Shown piece after piece: positions 1 to 6,751 of a stretch of DNA of 64,000 nt. This DNA comes from a virus. The stretch lies in IMG/VR virus record IMGVR_UViG_3300043429_000212, positions 1 to 64,000 of that record; one strand, 5' to 3'. The notes under the pieces are model-generated. The model was given only the letters and a program-made list of their open reading frames with translations. It was not told where the DNA came from and did not search any database. A program made the translations under genes and the position numbers. Numbering within the stretch: position 1 is the stretch's first letter; each line of letters begins with the position of its first letter.

Positions 1-124
1 TCTCCCGGCACCTCTGTACCCTGTCCATCTCCAGCAAAGCCTTGATCTTCTTCCTGTCCGCCTCCGACACCTTGTCCACTATCTGTAGATAGCTCGTCAA
101 CTCCTGCTTGGACAACAACGTCAT
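1..124 (-). CDS. terL: terminase large subunit, N-terminal part (cut by window edge)
   Basis: ATG at 124-122 opens a frame that reads MTLLSKQELTSYLQIVDKVS and stays open for 41 codons to the edge. The Lys/Glu-rich helical start resembles the N-terminus of many phage TerL proteins, ahead of the Walker ATPase. A purine-rich ribosome site (GAGGG) lies about 8 bases upstream. The matching C-terminal nuclease half is at the other end of the window on the same strand. TerL is the packaging motor ATPase and headful/cos nuclease that docks on the portal. This stretch overlaps, in another frame, the open tail of the upstream winged-helix gene. The assignment is by resemblance and context; the ATPase core is not in the window. 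Confidence 0.7.
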   Translation of the reverse strand, partial: MTLLSKQELTSYLQIVDKVSEADRKKIKALLEMDRVQRCRE

Positions 125-323
125 ACCGCCCTCTATTCTTAGATATATAACCTTTTGTACTCAGATCATGCACAAGCCTGTACGTGCCGCCACATGACTT
201 CACCTTGCAGCCTATAGCTATCACCCTGTACGTCGGCACAACGCCCCACTTCCTCTTGTACGCCTCGATAAACTCCAAGACGAACCTCTGCCTTTTCGTC
301 AACATATATCCCGTGTTTTTCAT
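1..323 (-). CDS. LexA-type winged-helix DNA-binding protein (open at window edge)
   Basis: From ATG at 323 the frame reads MKNTGYMLTKRQRFVLEFIE and continues open past the left edge (about 107 codons). Residues 8-70 match the LexA DNA-binding domain pattern: LTKRQ..VL.FI, then G-VPT, an IA helix, a recognition-helix segment with KS, then L..KGYI. No LexA peptidase part is visible; after residue 75 the sequence becomes Gly/Gln/Glu-rich and overlaps the first 41 codons of terL. It sits between terS and terL and may regulate late genes or read DNA repeats nearby (inference). An internal Met at residue 7 is an alternative start. No strong Shine-Dalgarno is seen for either start. Confidence 0.6.
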   Translation of the reverse strand, partial: MKNTGYMLTKRQRFVLEFIEAYKRKWGVVPTYRVIAIGCKVKSCGGTYRLVHDLSTKGYISKNRGRYDVVVQAGVDELSTDSGQGVGGGQEEDQGFAGDGQGTEVPG

Positions 324-410
324 TTCTCATATTGACGGGGGTGGTTTCCAAAATATATGGGGGTGGGGGTGTTTGGGATGGGAAAAGAAGGGGTGGGGTC
401 AAAATAACGG

Positions 411-470
411 GAAATGTTTGAGTGGAGGGGTATTTGTTTGAGTGGGAAGGTATTTGTTTGAGTGGATTAG
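411..470. repeat. three tandem ~20-bp repeats between terS and the winged-helix gene
   Basis: Two full units, TATTTGTTTGAGTGGGAAGG at 431-450 and TATTTGTTTGAGTGGATTAG at 451-470, follow a partial first unit at 411-430; all share GTTTGAGTGG. Tandem repeats next to a terS gene are typical of terminase recognition (pac/cos) or of a regulator's operator. Which one applies here cannot be told from sequence. The region 324-601 holds no supported gene and is unusually T/G-rich on this strand. Confidence 0.75.
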
Positions 471-560
471 AGCGTAACGCGGCGGAGGGTGGTCATCGCC
501 GCCACTGCCCCCTCCCCCCGTGGGTGCCCTCCCGCCCTCGCCCTCCCGCTCACCCGCCCC

Positions 561-585
561 CGTGTACACGCTCACCGTGTACACG
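561..585. promoter_or_regulatory. pair of perfect 10-bp palindromes just downstream of terS
   Basis: CGTGTACACG occurs at 561-570 and again at 576-585, with centres 15 bp apart. Each copy is a perfect palindrome, the usual form of a dimer-binding site. They lie 16-40 bp beyond the terS stop codon, beside the tandem repeats at 411-470. Terminase binding or an operator for the neighbouring winged-helix protein are both possible (inference). Confidence 0.55.
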
Positions 586-601
586 CGCCACGCGCTCACA
601 G

Positions 602-1255
602 TCAGGCATCGGTCCCCGTCTTGCCTGCCACGAGACGCAGGTGCTGCGCGAGGTCACGGCGCAATGCGTCCGGCGACGCAGGGCGGTCCTTGTCTGCCGG
701 TGCTGGTGTAAACGCGCCTGATGCCTTGCCGAGTAGCTCCAGGGCTCGCAGCCGGGTGTTGTCAGCGGTGCCCTTGCTCAGCTCCACCAGACTCCTCACC
801 ACATACCTCCTCGCCGCTATGTGGTCCTCCACCAGCGCCTCTTGTGTCTGCTCCCAGGCTTGATCGATCAATGCCCTGATGCGTGGATTACGTCCCAGTC
901 TGTATGCCTGGACGCTCGCCGACTCATCTGATGCCTGCGACCCATAGGCGTCCCTATATGCCTGCCGCAGTGAGCTTCCCTCTATGACACGCCTTGCAAA
1001 GTCCTGTTGCTTGGCTGTCAGCGGGCGAAGACGACGGTAGCTTGGTGCCCCCTTGAGTTGACCGTCTGCCCTCTTGTGCGGTGCCGGTGAAGCCCATGCA
1101 GACTGTTCCGCTTCGCTACCTTCCGGCCCGGGCTCGGTCTCGTGTAAACGGTCAAGGTCAGCCTCGGCCTGGGCGAGTGCATCGAGCACGTCCCGCTGGC
1201 TCGCTCGACCCCGCTGCGGCCCAGGCTCGCCGTCCTTCCCTGTGGTTTTGTACAT
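602..1255 (-). CDS. terS: terminase small subunit
   Basis: 217 residues. The central part (about residues 78-135) has the phage small-terminase pattern: LTAKQQDFARRVIEG, a helix-turn-helix core with SLRQAYRDAYG, then the AYRLGRNPRIRALID segment found in many TerS proteins. This is followed by helices that would form the oligomer ring and a variable C-terminal tail. TerS binds viral DNA at the packaging site and recruits TerL. It is the first gene of the leftward packaging group and is followed by repeats, the winged-helix gene and terL. ATG 1255 has only a weak ribosome site. The first ~75 residues are low-complexity and family-atypical, so the start is uncertain. Confidence 0.8.
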   Translation of the reverse strand: MYKTTGKDGEPGPQRGRASQRDVLDALAQAEADLDRLHETEPGPEGSEAEQSAWASPAPHKRADGQLKGAPSYRRLRPLTAKQQDFARRVIEGSSLRQAYRDAYGSQASDESASVQAYRLGRNPRIRALIDQAWEQTQEALVEDHIAARRYVVRSLVELSKGTADNTRLRALELLGKASGAFTPAPADKDRPASPDALRRDLAQHLRLVAGKTGTDA

Positions 1256-1284
1256 GGCTGTGTATCTGTCCAGTGATGTTCACA

Positions 1285-1385
1285 TTATCCACAGGATGTT
1301 CAAACAGGGCAAGTTATCCACAGCTGTGGATAAGCCTTAGATCTGCCTCATTTTTGAGCATTCACCTATGAAGCCCTGTGGATAA
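1285..1385. other. candidate replication origin: four perfect DnaA boxes
   Basis: The consensus DnaA box TTATCCACA occurs at 1285-1293 and 1314-1322 on the plus strand and, as TGTGGATAA, at 1325-1333 and 1377-1385 on the minus strand. The two central boxes join into a perfect 20-bp palindrome, TTATCCACAGCTGTGGATAA (1314-1333). Four exact 9-mers in about 100 bp is far beyond chance. DnaA is the host initiator, and the phage shows no DNA polymerase of its own, so host-directed initiation here is plausible. Titration of DnaA or a role in regulation is the alternative. Confidence 0.7.
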
Positions 1386-1468
1386 CTTTGTGAACAACTC
1401 GCTAGAAGCTCCGATCTATTTTTCTGAAGGGCAAGGTATGCCTGGACCCCTTGCGTCGATCCTGGGCC

Positions 1469-1488
1469 GTTCTAGCGCGTTCTAGCGG
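1469..1488. repeat. tandem 10-bp repeat GTTCTAGCG(C/G)
   Basis: GTTCTAGCGC at 1469-1478 is followed at once by GTTCTAGCGG at 1479-1488. One helical turn per unit suggests a protein-binding pair on one face of the DNA. It lies about 85 bp from the DnaA boxes in the same non-coding region. Confidence 0.5.
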
Positions 1489-1673
1489 CATGTACGTCCA
1501 TACAGGTATAGCCCTTGGGTTTACTTGGTCATCTGTCCCTGCTACTCACGCGCGCGGGCGCACACGTTCGTTGGTCAGAGCACCCGGCTCTGATCTGCTA
1601 GCCCTATCGACTCATCAGGGTATTGCACTAGCTCCCGTTTGCACGCACAATCGGGGCTCCCCGGTCGGGGACG

Positions 1674-1690
1674 CGCAGCACGGTGCTGCG
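1674..1690. promoter_or_regulatory. 17-bp operator-like dyad upstream of the SprT-like gene
   Basis: CGCAGCAC-G-GTGCTGCG is a perfect inverted repeat with a one-base centre. Length and symmetry fit a repressor operator better than an RNA hairpin, since the loop would be one base. It ends 8 bases before the AGGAGG ribosome site of the gene at 1710, where a bound dimer could block transcription of the first rightward operon (inference). Confidence 0.45.
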
Positions 1691-1709
1691 ACGGACAGGA
1701 GGTTCTGAG

Positions 1710-2291
1710 ATGACACGCGAAGACTGGCTTACCACCCTGATCGAAGAGGTCAGGCCCCTTTTCCCCGCCCACACTGGGCAGTCCCTCCCCGCCCGCATCC
1801 GCGTCGCCTGCGGATTCCCCAGCAGCGCCCGCCGCAGCGGCGCGATTGGCGAGTGCTGGGCTGATGCCTCCAGCGCGGACGGCACGGTCGAGATCCTCAT
1901 CTCGCCGGTCCTGGACGACGTCACCACGGTGGCGGCGACCCTGGTGCATGAACTCTGTCATGCCCTGCCGGGTTCGATGAACCACTCGAAGACCTTTGCG
2001 ACCCACGCCGCCAACATGGGTCTGGCCCCCGGCGCCAAGGGCTGGAAAAGCACCGGCCCTGGCCCCGACTTCGACGCCCGCTATGGGGCGATCCTGGGCG
2101 CCCTGGGCGCCTACCCGCATGCGCAGTTGATCCTGTCGGCGAAGCCGGCGCAGACCACTCGCATGCTGAAGGCGACCTGCCCGTCTTGCGGGTTCACGAT
2201 CAGGCTGACCCGCACCTGGGCCGAGAAAGGTCTGCCCATCTGCTCCCAGGATGGCGAGCAGTTCGTCCTTGAGTCCAACGACGGAGAGTGA
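1710..2291 (+). CDS. SprT-like zinc metalloprotein
   Basis: 193 residues from ATG 1710, chosen because AGGAGG (1698-1703) sits 6 bases upstream; a longer frame starting at 1683 has no such signal. Residues 79-93 read LVHELCHALPGSMNH, with H80-E81-x2-H84 as the HExxH zinc site and H92 as a possible third ligand. A C157-x2-C160 pair with C178 suggests a small zinc ribbon at the C-terminus, as in SprT/Spartan-like proteins. Family members include DNA-protein crosslink proteases and uncharacterised phage relatives. It is the first gene of a rightward operon and is followed 4 bp later by an AAA+ ATPase and a VWA protein that also carries HExxH. Proteolytic activity is likely but unproven. Confidence 0.7.
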   Translation: MTREDWLTTLIEEVRPLFPAHTGQSLPARIRVACGFPSSARRSGAIGECWADASSADGTVEILISPVLDDVTTVAATLVHELCHALPGSMNHSKTFATHAANMGLAPGAKGWKSTGPGPDFDARYGAILGALGAYPHAQLILSAKPAQTTRMLKATCPSCGFTIRLTRTWAEKGLPICSQDGEQFVLESNDGE

Positions 2292-2295
2292 CCCA

Positions 2296-3792
2296 ATGAA
2301 CACCCGAGTCCTTCAGACCCTCCTAGCCCTGCCCGGGGCACAACTCGCCCGGGCCGCAAATGCCATCTGCGGACCTGCCGAGCGGACCAAGGTCGAGGCC
2401 GCGCAGGCCCTCGCGCAGAAGGTTTCACATGGAACAGTGAGCATGGACGACGTGCGGCTAGCGGCATCGAGCACGCCCCTCCAGCCGCCCGCCATGCCCG
2501 TCACCCTGGGCAAGCCGCAGCCCGCCTTCCAGCCGCCCCGCCCCTCCACTCCCCAGGCCGATCCCCGCATCGAGGCGACCGCCCAGGTCGCTGCCCGGAC
2601 CGAGGCGGAGGTTCTCAGCCTCGCCACCGAGGTCCGGACGATCAAGGGAAATCTGGTCGGCGTCGCTCAGGCAGTGGCCCAGGCCAAGGTGCTGGCCGAG
2701 GCATCAGACCGCGCCTCGGCCACCATCATGGCCGGGATCAAGGCCGAGATCGAGGCACTGCGCGATGCTGGCCCGGAGATCAGGACCGAGATCGCCGCCC
2801 AGGTGCGGACGGCACTCGCCCCCCTGATCGCCCAGGCCACGCCGGAGACGGCCCCGGCCATCGTCGCTGCCACTGCGGCGCCTATCGGTCGGGCTAGCTG
2901 CATGCATGCGTTCGGCGTCGACCTGCGCGACGCCCAGGGCGGACCAGTGATGGTCGATCTTTGGGACGACCCCGAGGCGGAGAGCATCGACCCCGCCTAT
3001 ATCTGGACCGAGTCCCTCCTGCGGCGCCTGATCCTGGGCACCGAGTCCAATGTGTGGCTAGGTGGCCCGAAGGGCACGGGCAAGAGCGAGGCCCTGCGCC
3101 AGTTCGCCGCCCGCACCGGGCGACGCTTTGTGCGGATCAACTTCCGCAAGTACAGCACCCAGGAGGACTACATCGGCGCCACCGGCCTGGACGCGGGCAA
3201 GACGGGCTTCCAGCCCGGCCCCTTCCTGCGGGCCTACGTCCACCCGGGATGCGTGATCCTGTTGGACGAGGTCAGCAACACCGACCCCGGCGAACTCGCC
3301 CCGCTCAACGGTCTTCTGGAGCCCCGCGCCGCCGTCACCATCGGCGGGTCAGTCTGGCGCCGCGCCTCGGGCGTGTTCATCGCTGCCGCAGACAACACCC
3401 TCGGCACGGGTGACCAGTCGGGCCGCTATGCCGGCACTCGGGGGATGAACAGCGCCCTCATGGACCGGTTTGGGCTTGTCTCGCGCATGGACTACCTGCC
3501 GCGCAGGCTGGAGACGGACGCGCTGGTGCGCCATACAGGGTGCTCTCAGGCCCTCGCCGATCATGTGATGGACGCGATCCAGGTCTGCCGCGCCAAGGTC
3601 GATACCGGCGAGGTCATCGATGCACCGTCAATCCGCAGCGCGGTGGCATTCATTCGCGCCCTGCGACTGATGCCAGTAGATGAAGCCTGGGCCGACACCA
3701 TCGTGGCCCGCCAGCCGGTCGAGTCTCACCCGGCACTAGCAGCCGTTTACACGGCGACCATCAACCACGACACGATCAAGGGGGCACTGTGA
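2296..3792 (+). CDS. MoxR/CobS-type AAA+ ATPase
   Basis: 498 residues from ATG 2296. Residues 1-215 are Ala/Glu-rich and helical. The AAA+ core then shows Walker A GPKGTGKS (about 257-264), Walker B VILLDE (320-325) and a sensor/arginine-finger region around NSALMDRFGLVSRMDYLP. This is the AAA_5/MoxR pattern, close to CobS-like proteins found in phages. MoxR ATPases work with VWA-domain partners as metal-insertion or remodelling chaperones, and the next gene is such a partner, overlapping by 4 bases (GTGA). True cobalt chelation is unlikely because no cobalamin pathway is present. The target is unknown. Confidence 0.85.
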   Translation: MNTRVLQTLLALPGAQLARAANAICGPAERTKVEAAQALAQKVSHGTVSMDDVRLAASSTPLQPPAMPVTLGKPQPAFQPPRPSTPQADPRIEATAQVAARTEAEVLSLATEVRTIKGNLVGVAQAVAQAKVLAEASDRASATIMAGIKAEIEALRDAGPEIRTEIAAQVRTALAPLIAQATPETAPAIVAATAAPIGRASCMHAFGVDLRDAQGGPVMVDLWDDPEAESIDPAYIWTESLLRRLILGTESNVWLGGPKGTGKSEALRQFAARTGRRFVRINFRKYSTQEDYIGATGLDAGKTGFQPGPFLRAYVHPGCVILLDEVSNTDPGELAPLNGLLEPRAAVTIGGSVWRRASGVFIAAADNTLGTGDQSGRYAGTRGMNSALMDRFGLVSRMDYLPRRLETDALVRHTGCSQALADHVMDAIQVCRAKVDTGEVIDAPSIRSAVAFIRALRLMPVDEAWADTIVARQPVESHPALAAVYTATINHDTIKGAL

Positions 3793-5330
3793 TCGACACC
3801 ATCAAAGCCCTGCTCGGGCGCCCGAGCATCCTGGGCTATCAGGCCCGGCACGGGCTGGAGACTTTCGCCCACGTCGCCTGCTCGGCCCTGGGTCTGCCAC
3901 CCGTCCGGGTCCAGTGGGAGGCCGGCACCATGACTGCGGCAATCAACCGGCACGGGGATCTGATCCTGAGCGATATCCCCGACGATGCCCAGGTCGCCCG
4001 CAAGCAGTTCGCCCGCTGGGTCGGTTTTGTCGTGCATGAGTTGCTGCACAGGCGCTACACCGACTTCGGCGCCCACGACGGGCGTCAGTATGTTGACGCG
4101 CTGCACAACGCCATCGAGGACGCATGGATTGAGTCCCAGGCTATCCGCTCGGGACTGCTCGGCAATATCCGGGGGGTGTTGTCGGAACTGATCGACGGCA
4201 TGACCACCGATGCCCTGGGGCAGGTGGCCGACTGGTCCGACCCTAAGCAGTACCCCTACAGCCTCGCCGTGTTTACACGCCCCCATGCGAGCATCAAGGC
4301 CCCGGTGCCTGGAACCCTGCTCCCCATTTGGCAGGAAGCCGCTCGCCGGGTCACCCAGGCGCAGAGCAGCGCCGATACCCTCGCCATCGCCCGATGGGTC
4401 TACGATCAACTGCGCCTCCCGCCGCACAAGCAGCAGCAGCAACAGCAGCAGCAAGCCGGCCAGGGCGACGGTCAAGGGGACGGGCAGGGCGACGGGCAGG
4501 GGGACGGCCAGGAAAGCCCCCAGGCGCCTGATGCCGGGTCTGCCAAGGTGCCTTCCCCTGGGCAGGAAGCGGCTGACGTCGAGCCCGGCATGGAGGGTGG
4601 AGGCGGCGCCTCATTCGGGCCCACTGGGGTGCTGCCCCGCGCCGGCCTGACCAGCAGTGCCCGGTGGACCGATACATCCCCCGTGCCTGGGTCGCTGAGG
4701 TTTCAGATGCGCCGCCTCCTGGAGGCCAGCGCGACCGACGATATGGAGTCGCACCGACTGTCGGGAAACCTGGACACTCGCCGCCTCGCCGCCTCGGCCT
4801 GGACCGGGCGAGTCTTTGCCCGCCGCAGCGAAGAGGCGGGGATTGATGCCGCGGTGATCGTCCTGGTCGACATGTCCGGGTCAATGTCTGGCGAGCGGGC
4901 GAAGGTCGCGGTCCCCGCTGCAATGGCCCTGCTCGAAACAATCGAGTCTGCCCAGGCGCAGAGCATGGGGGTCGCGTTCGGGGACAACGTGGGCCCCTTC
5001 AAGACCTGGACCGAGACGGTACGCCGCATCGCCCCCCAGGCCGCCCGCCTCGCCATCGACGGCGGCACGAACGATGCTTTCTCGATCCGTTGGTGCCACG
5101 ACCAACTGTTGCGCCACCCGGCGCCCAGGAAGGTGCTGATCGTCCTGACTGACGGCGTCGGTGATATGCGCGAGGCCCGCAACCAGATCAAGGCCGGCAC
5201 TCGGCTCGGGATCCGGACCATTGGCATTGGGATCCAGGCCGACGTTCAGCAGGTGTACGGCCAGGGATCGCCCAACGTCGTCGCCCTGCCTGACCTTGCC
5301 AAGGTCGCCTTTCGGAGTGTCACCAAGTGA
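3789..5330 (+). CDS. CobT-like VWA-domain protein with HExxH N-terminal domain
   Basis: 513 residues, GTG start overlapping the ATPase stop (GTGA). The N-terminal domain holds H83-E-L-L-H87 inside VVHELLHRRYTDF, as in VWA proteins with a metallopeptidase-like front half. A linker follows with a run of eight Gln (about 215-222) and repeated GQGD (about 225-242). The C-terminal VWA domain has a complete MIDAS: D361-M-S363-G-S365, a Thr in GGTND and the Asp in VLTDG. With the upstream MoxR-type ATPase this forms the classic MoxR-VWA pair, here preceded by a SprT-like protein. Role in infection unknown; a chaperone or remodelling system acting on a metal-dependent or virion target is the best inference. 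Confidence 0.8.
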   Translation: MIDTIKALLGRPSILGYQARHGLETFAHVACSALGLPPVRVQWEAGTMTAAINRHGDLILSDIPDDAQVARKQFARWVGFVVHELLHRRYTDFGAHDGRQYVDALHNAIEDAWIESQAIRSGLLGNIRGVLSELIDGMTTDALGQVADWSDPKQYPYSLAVFTRPHASIKAPVPGTLLPIWQEAARRVTQAQSSADTLAIARWVYDQLRLPPHKQQQQQQQQAGQGDGQGDGQGDGQGDGQESPQAPDAGSAKVPSPGQEAADVEPGMEGGGGASFGPTGVLPRAGLTSSARWTDTSPVPGSLRFQMRRLLEASATDDMESHRLSGNLDTRRLAASAWTGRVFARRSEEAGIDAAVIVLVDMSGSMSGERAKVAVPAAMALLETIESAQAQSMGVAFGDNVGPFKTWTETVRRIAPQAARLAIDGGTNDAFSIRWCHDQLLRHPAPRKVLIVLTDGVGDMREARNQIKAGTRLGIRTIGIGIQADVQQVYGQGSPNVVALPDLAKVAFRSVTK

Positions 5331-5398
5331 ATGCTGACCGGGCCATGCTGGCCCTTTTCGTCCTGGTCCTGCTGCTGATGGTGGCAGGGATCATCTAA
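5327..5398 (+). CDS. tiny single-span membrane peptide (23 residues)
   Basis: GTG at 5327 overlaps the VWA stop as GTGA, the same junction used between the two upstream genes. The peptide reads NADRAMLALFVLVLLLMVAG, then I-I and stop: a short polar start and one hydrophobic helix. CGGAG lies about 10 bases upstream. It could tether the AAA/VWA complex to the membrane or act alone. Real translation is unproven because the frame is so short. Confidence 0.45.
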   Translation: MNADRAMLALFVLVLLLMVAGII

Positions 5399-5418
5399 CC
5401 CATCGAGGAGGTTTCCTG

Positions 5419-5763
5419 ATGTTCACGACCGATCTGTATGTGCGCCTGACGCACCACTTCGCCCCGGGATGGTCCGACCTGGACGACGACCGGCACGTAG
5501 GCATGGCCCGTCTTACCCCGTGGCGACTGGCCCGACCGTCTCAAGACTACGACGATGGTGGCGTTTACACGTCCACCGCCACCGTCCGCACCCAGGACCG
5601 CCGCGCCGCCCGCGCCATCGAACGAGCCCTGGCCGATACCCTGGGGGGGTCGCGGTGCAGGCATGAGCACGACTGCTGCGGCTGCGCCTATCGACGGGTG
5701 GAGGCGAGGAGGGTCGGCAAGCACCGGTACGCGGTGCGTATGTCCGTCACGTTCAACTATTGA
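5419..5763 (+). CDS. hypothetical protein with His/Cys cluster
   Basis: 114 residues, starting after a strong GAGGAGG ribosome site 8 bases upstream. No family recognised. A charged helical middle (RTQDRRAARAIERALADTL) is followed by a cluster CRHEHDCCGC (about residues 80-89) that could bind a metal. It stands in the rightward operon behind the AAA/VWA genes. Confidence 0.65.
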   Translation: MFTTDLYVRLTHHFAPGWSDLDDDRHVGMARLTPWRLARPSQDYDDGGVYTSTATVRTQDRRAARAIERALADTLGGSRCRHEHDCCGCAYRRVEARRVGKHRYAVRMSVTFNY

Positions 5764-5784
5764 TTGTCAACAGGAGATGTAAAC

Positions 5785-6363
5785 ATGACACGTTACGAGA
5801 TCGCCAAGCAGCAGCGGGTCGCCGTCCGCGCCGCCATCCGGGCACTGAACCTGCCCGGGGTCACGGTGGATGAGAACGACTGCGGCTACATCCGAGTCGA
5901 GTCGCATGGGCAACTGTCCCTGCTTCCGATGTCCTTTGGACATCGGGATGAGTTCACCATCAGGGCTGACCACTACCGCGCCCGCCCCGGGCAGTACCCG
6001 CTGCGCGAAGGACAGTACAACCTGCCGGGGATCCTGCGGACGGTTCGCACCCTCGTGGAGCAGGCCCACGGTCGCAATCAAGCATGCGCTGCACGCTTGA
6101 CAAAAGAAGAGTTGGAGGAGCACAACTACAAGGTTTCTGTTGCGTTGCTTCACGCAGTTGCATCGACGCATGGGTGGACCGTTAGCGTTGCTCTTGGGGA
6201 ACCCCAGGTCTACATCAAGGGCTTGCGGATCACTGGCTCGCATGCCTACGCACACAGACTGCGCGTCCATTGGCTGGGTCAGGTGATCGCGGAGGCACGA
6301 CCCGAGACGCTGCCCGCGTTCGTCGCAGCACTCGACAACTTCCTCAAGATGAATGAGGTGTAA
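5785..6363 (+). CDS. hypothetical protein
   Basis: 192 residues. ATG 5785 follows AGGAG with 8-base spacing; the spacer is the TGTAAAC word. An in-frame TTG at 5764 is less likely. No family recognised: mixed alpha/beta composition, no membrane span, no catalytic motif seen. Its stop codon TAA lies inside a GTGTAAAC word that also serves as the leader of the next gene. Cotranscribed with its neighbours (2-bp gap). Confidence 0.6.
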   Translation: MTRYEIAKQQRVAVRAAIRALNLPGVTVDENDCGYIRVESHGQLSLLPMSFGHRDEFTIRADHYRARPGQYPLREGQYNLPGILRTVRTLVEQAHGRNQACAARLTKEELEEHNYKVSVALLHAVASTHGWTVSVALGEPQVYIKGLRITGSHAYAHRLRVHWLGQVIAEARPETLPAFVAALDNFLKMNEV

Positions 6364-6365
6364 AC

Positions 6366-6737
6366 ATGAAGATCAAGACAGAAGACCTCCCCGGCCCCGC
6401 CCTTGACTGGGCGGTGGCGAAGTGTGAAGGCTGGGATAAATATCTGGAAAATGATTTGCCGGTTCGTTATGCGGATGCGGATGGTCAGGACATAGCATGG
6501 AGCCCCTCAACCGACTGGTCCCAAGGTGGGCCGATCATCGAGCGCGAGGAGATCGGCATCCGGCGCAACGCCCCCTGCTCTGACGGCAGGCAATGGGAGG
6601 CGTTCGGCAGCATCACTGCCAAGGGTGCAGGGTATCGGTGGGGCTACGGTCCCACTCCCCTGGTCGCAGCCATGCGCTGCTACGTCGCAAGCAAACTAGG
6701 GGAAGAGGTTGAGATCCCCAACGAACTCATTGTGTAA
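6366..6737 (+). CDS. ninX: NinX-like protein (DUF2591)
   Basis: 123 residues. The whole length fits the NinX/DUF2591 family of lambdoid and other phages: start MKIKTEDLPGPALDWAVAKC, middle SPSTDWSQGGPIIERE, and end PLVAAMRCYVASKLGEEVEI. The function of this family is not established; members lie in nin or replication-accessory regions. Its position in the early rightward operon fits. The gene ends in GTG-TAA with the dispersed word. Confidence 0.85.
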   Translation: MKIKTEDLPGPALDWAVAKCEGWDKYLENDLPVRYADADGQDIAWSPSTDWSQGGPIIEREEIGIRRNAPCSDGRQWEAFGSITAKGAGYRWGYGPTPLVAAMRCYVASKLGEEVEIPNELIV

Positions 6738-6751
6738 ACAGGAGAACAGAG

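Larger units (their letters stand above)
1256..1709. other. 454-bp non-coding region holding the candidate origin and operator-like dyads
   Basis: Lies between the divergent terS (left) and SprT-like (right) genes. No open frame here has a credible ribosome site or product. It contains four DnaA boxes (1285-1385), a 10-bp tandem repeat (1469-1488), an inverted repeat TCAGAGC-5-GCTCTGA (1575-1593) and a 17-bp dyad (1674-1690) just before the ribosome site of the first rightward gene. Promoters for both divergent operons should lie here, but no clean -35/-10 pair is convincing. Confidence 0.7.

Noticed and set aside
166-402. Minus-strand open frame starting MTPPLLFPSQ
   Set aside because: It covers the LexA-like gene in another frame, is Pro-rich at the start and resembles no protein; the overlapping frame has a clear winged-helix pattern.
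561-585. CGTGTACACG as part of the dispersed GTGTAAAC family (a general GTNTANAC palindrome)
   Set aside because: Symmetric versions (GTGTACAC, GTTTAAAC) occur only about three times in total, so the enriched word is the asymmetric one; the palindromes are kept as a separate local feature.
3789-5330. Cobalt chelatase subunits CobS/CobT for cobalamin synthesis
   Set aside because: No other cobalamin gene is present, and MoxR-VWA pairs serve many remodelling roles; the names describe fold similarity only.
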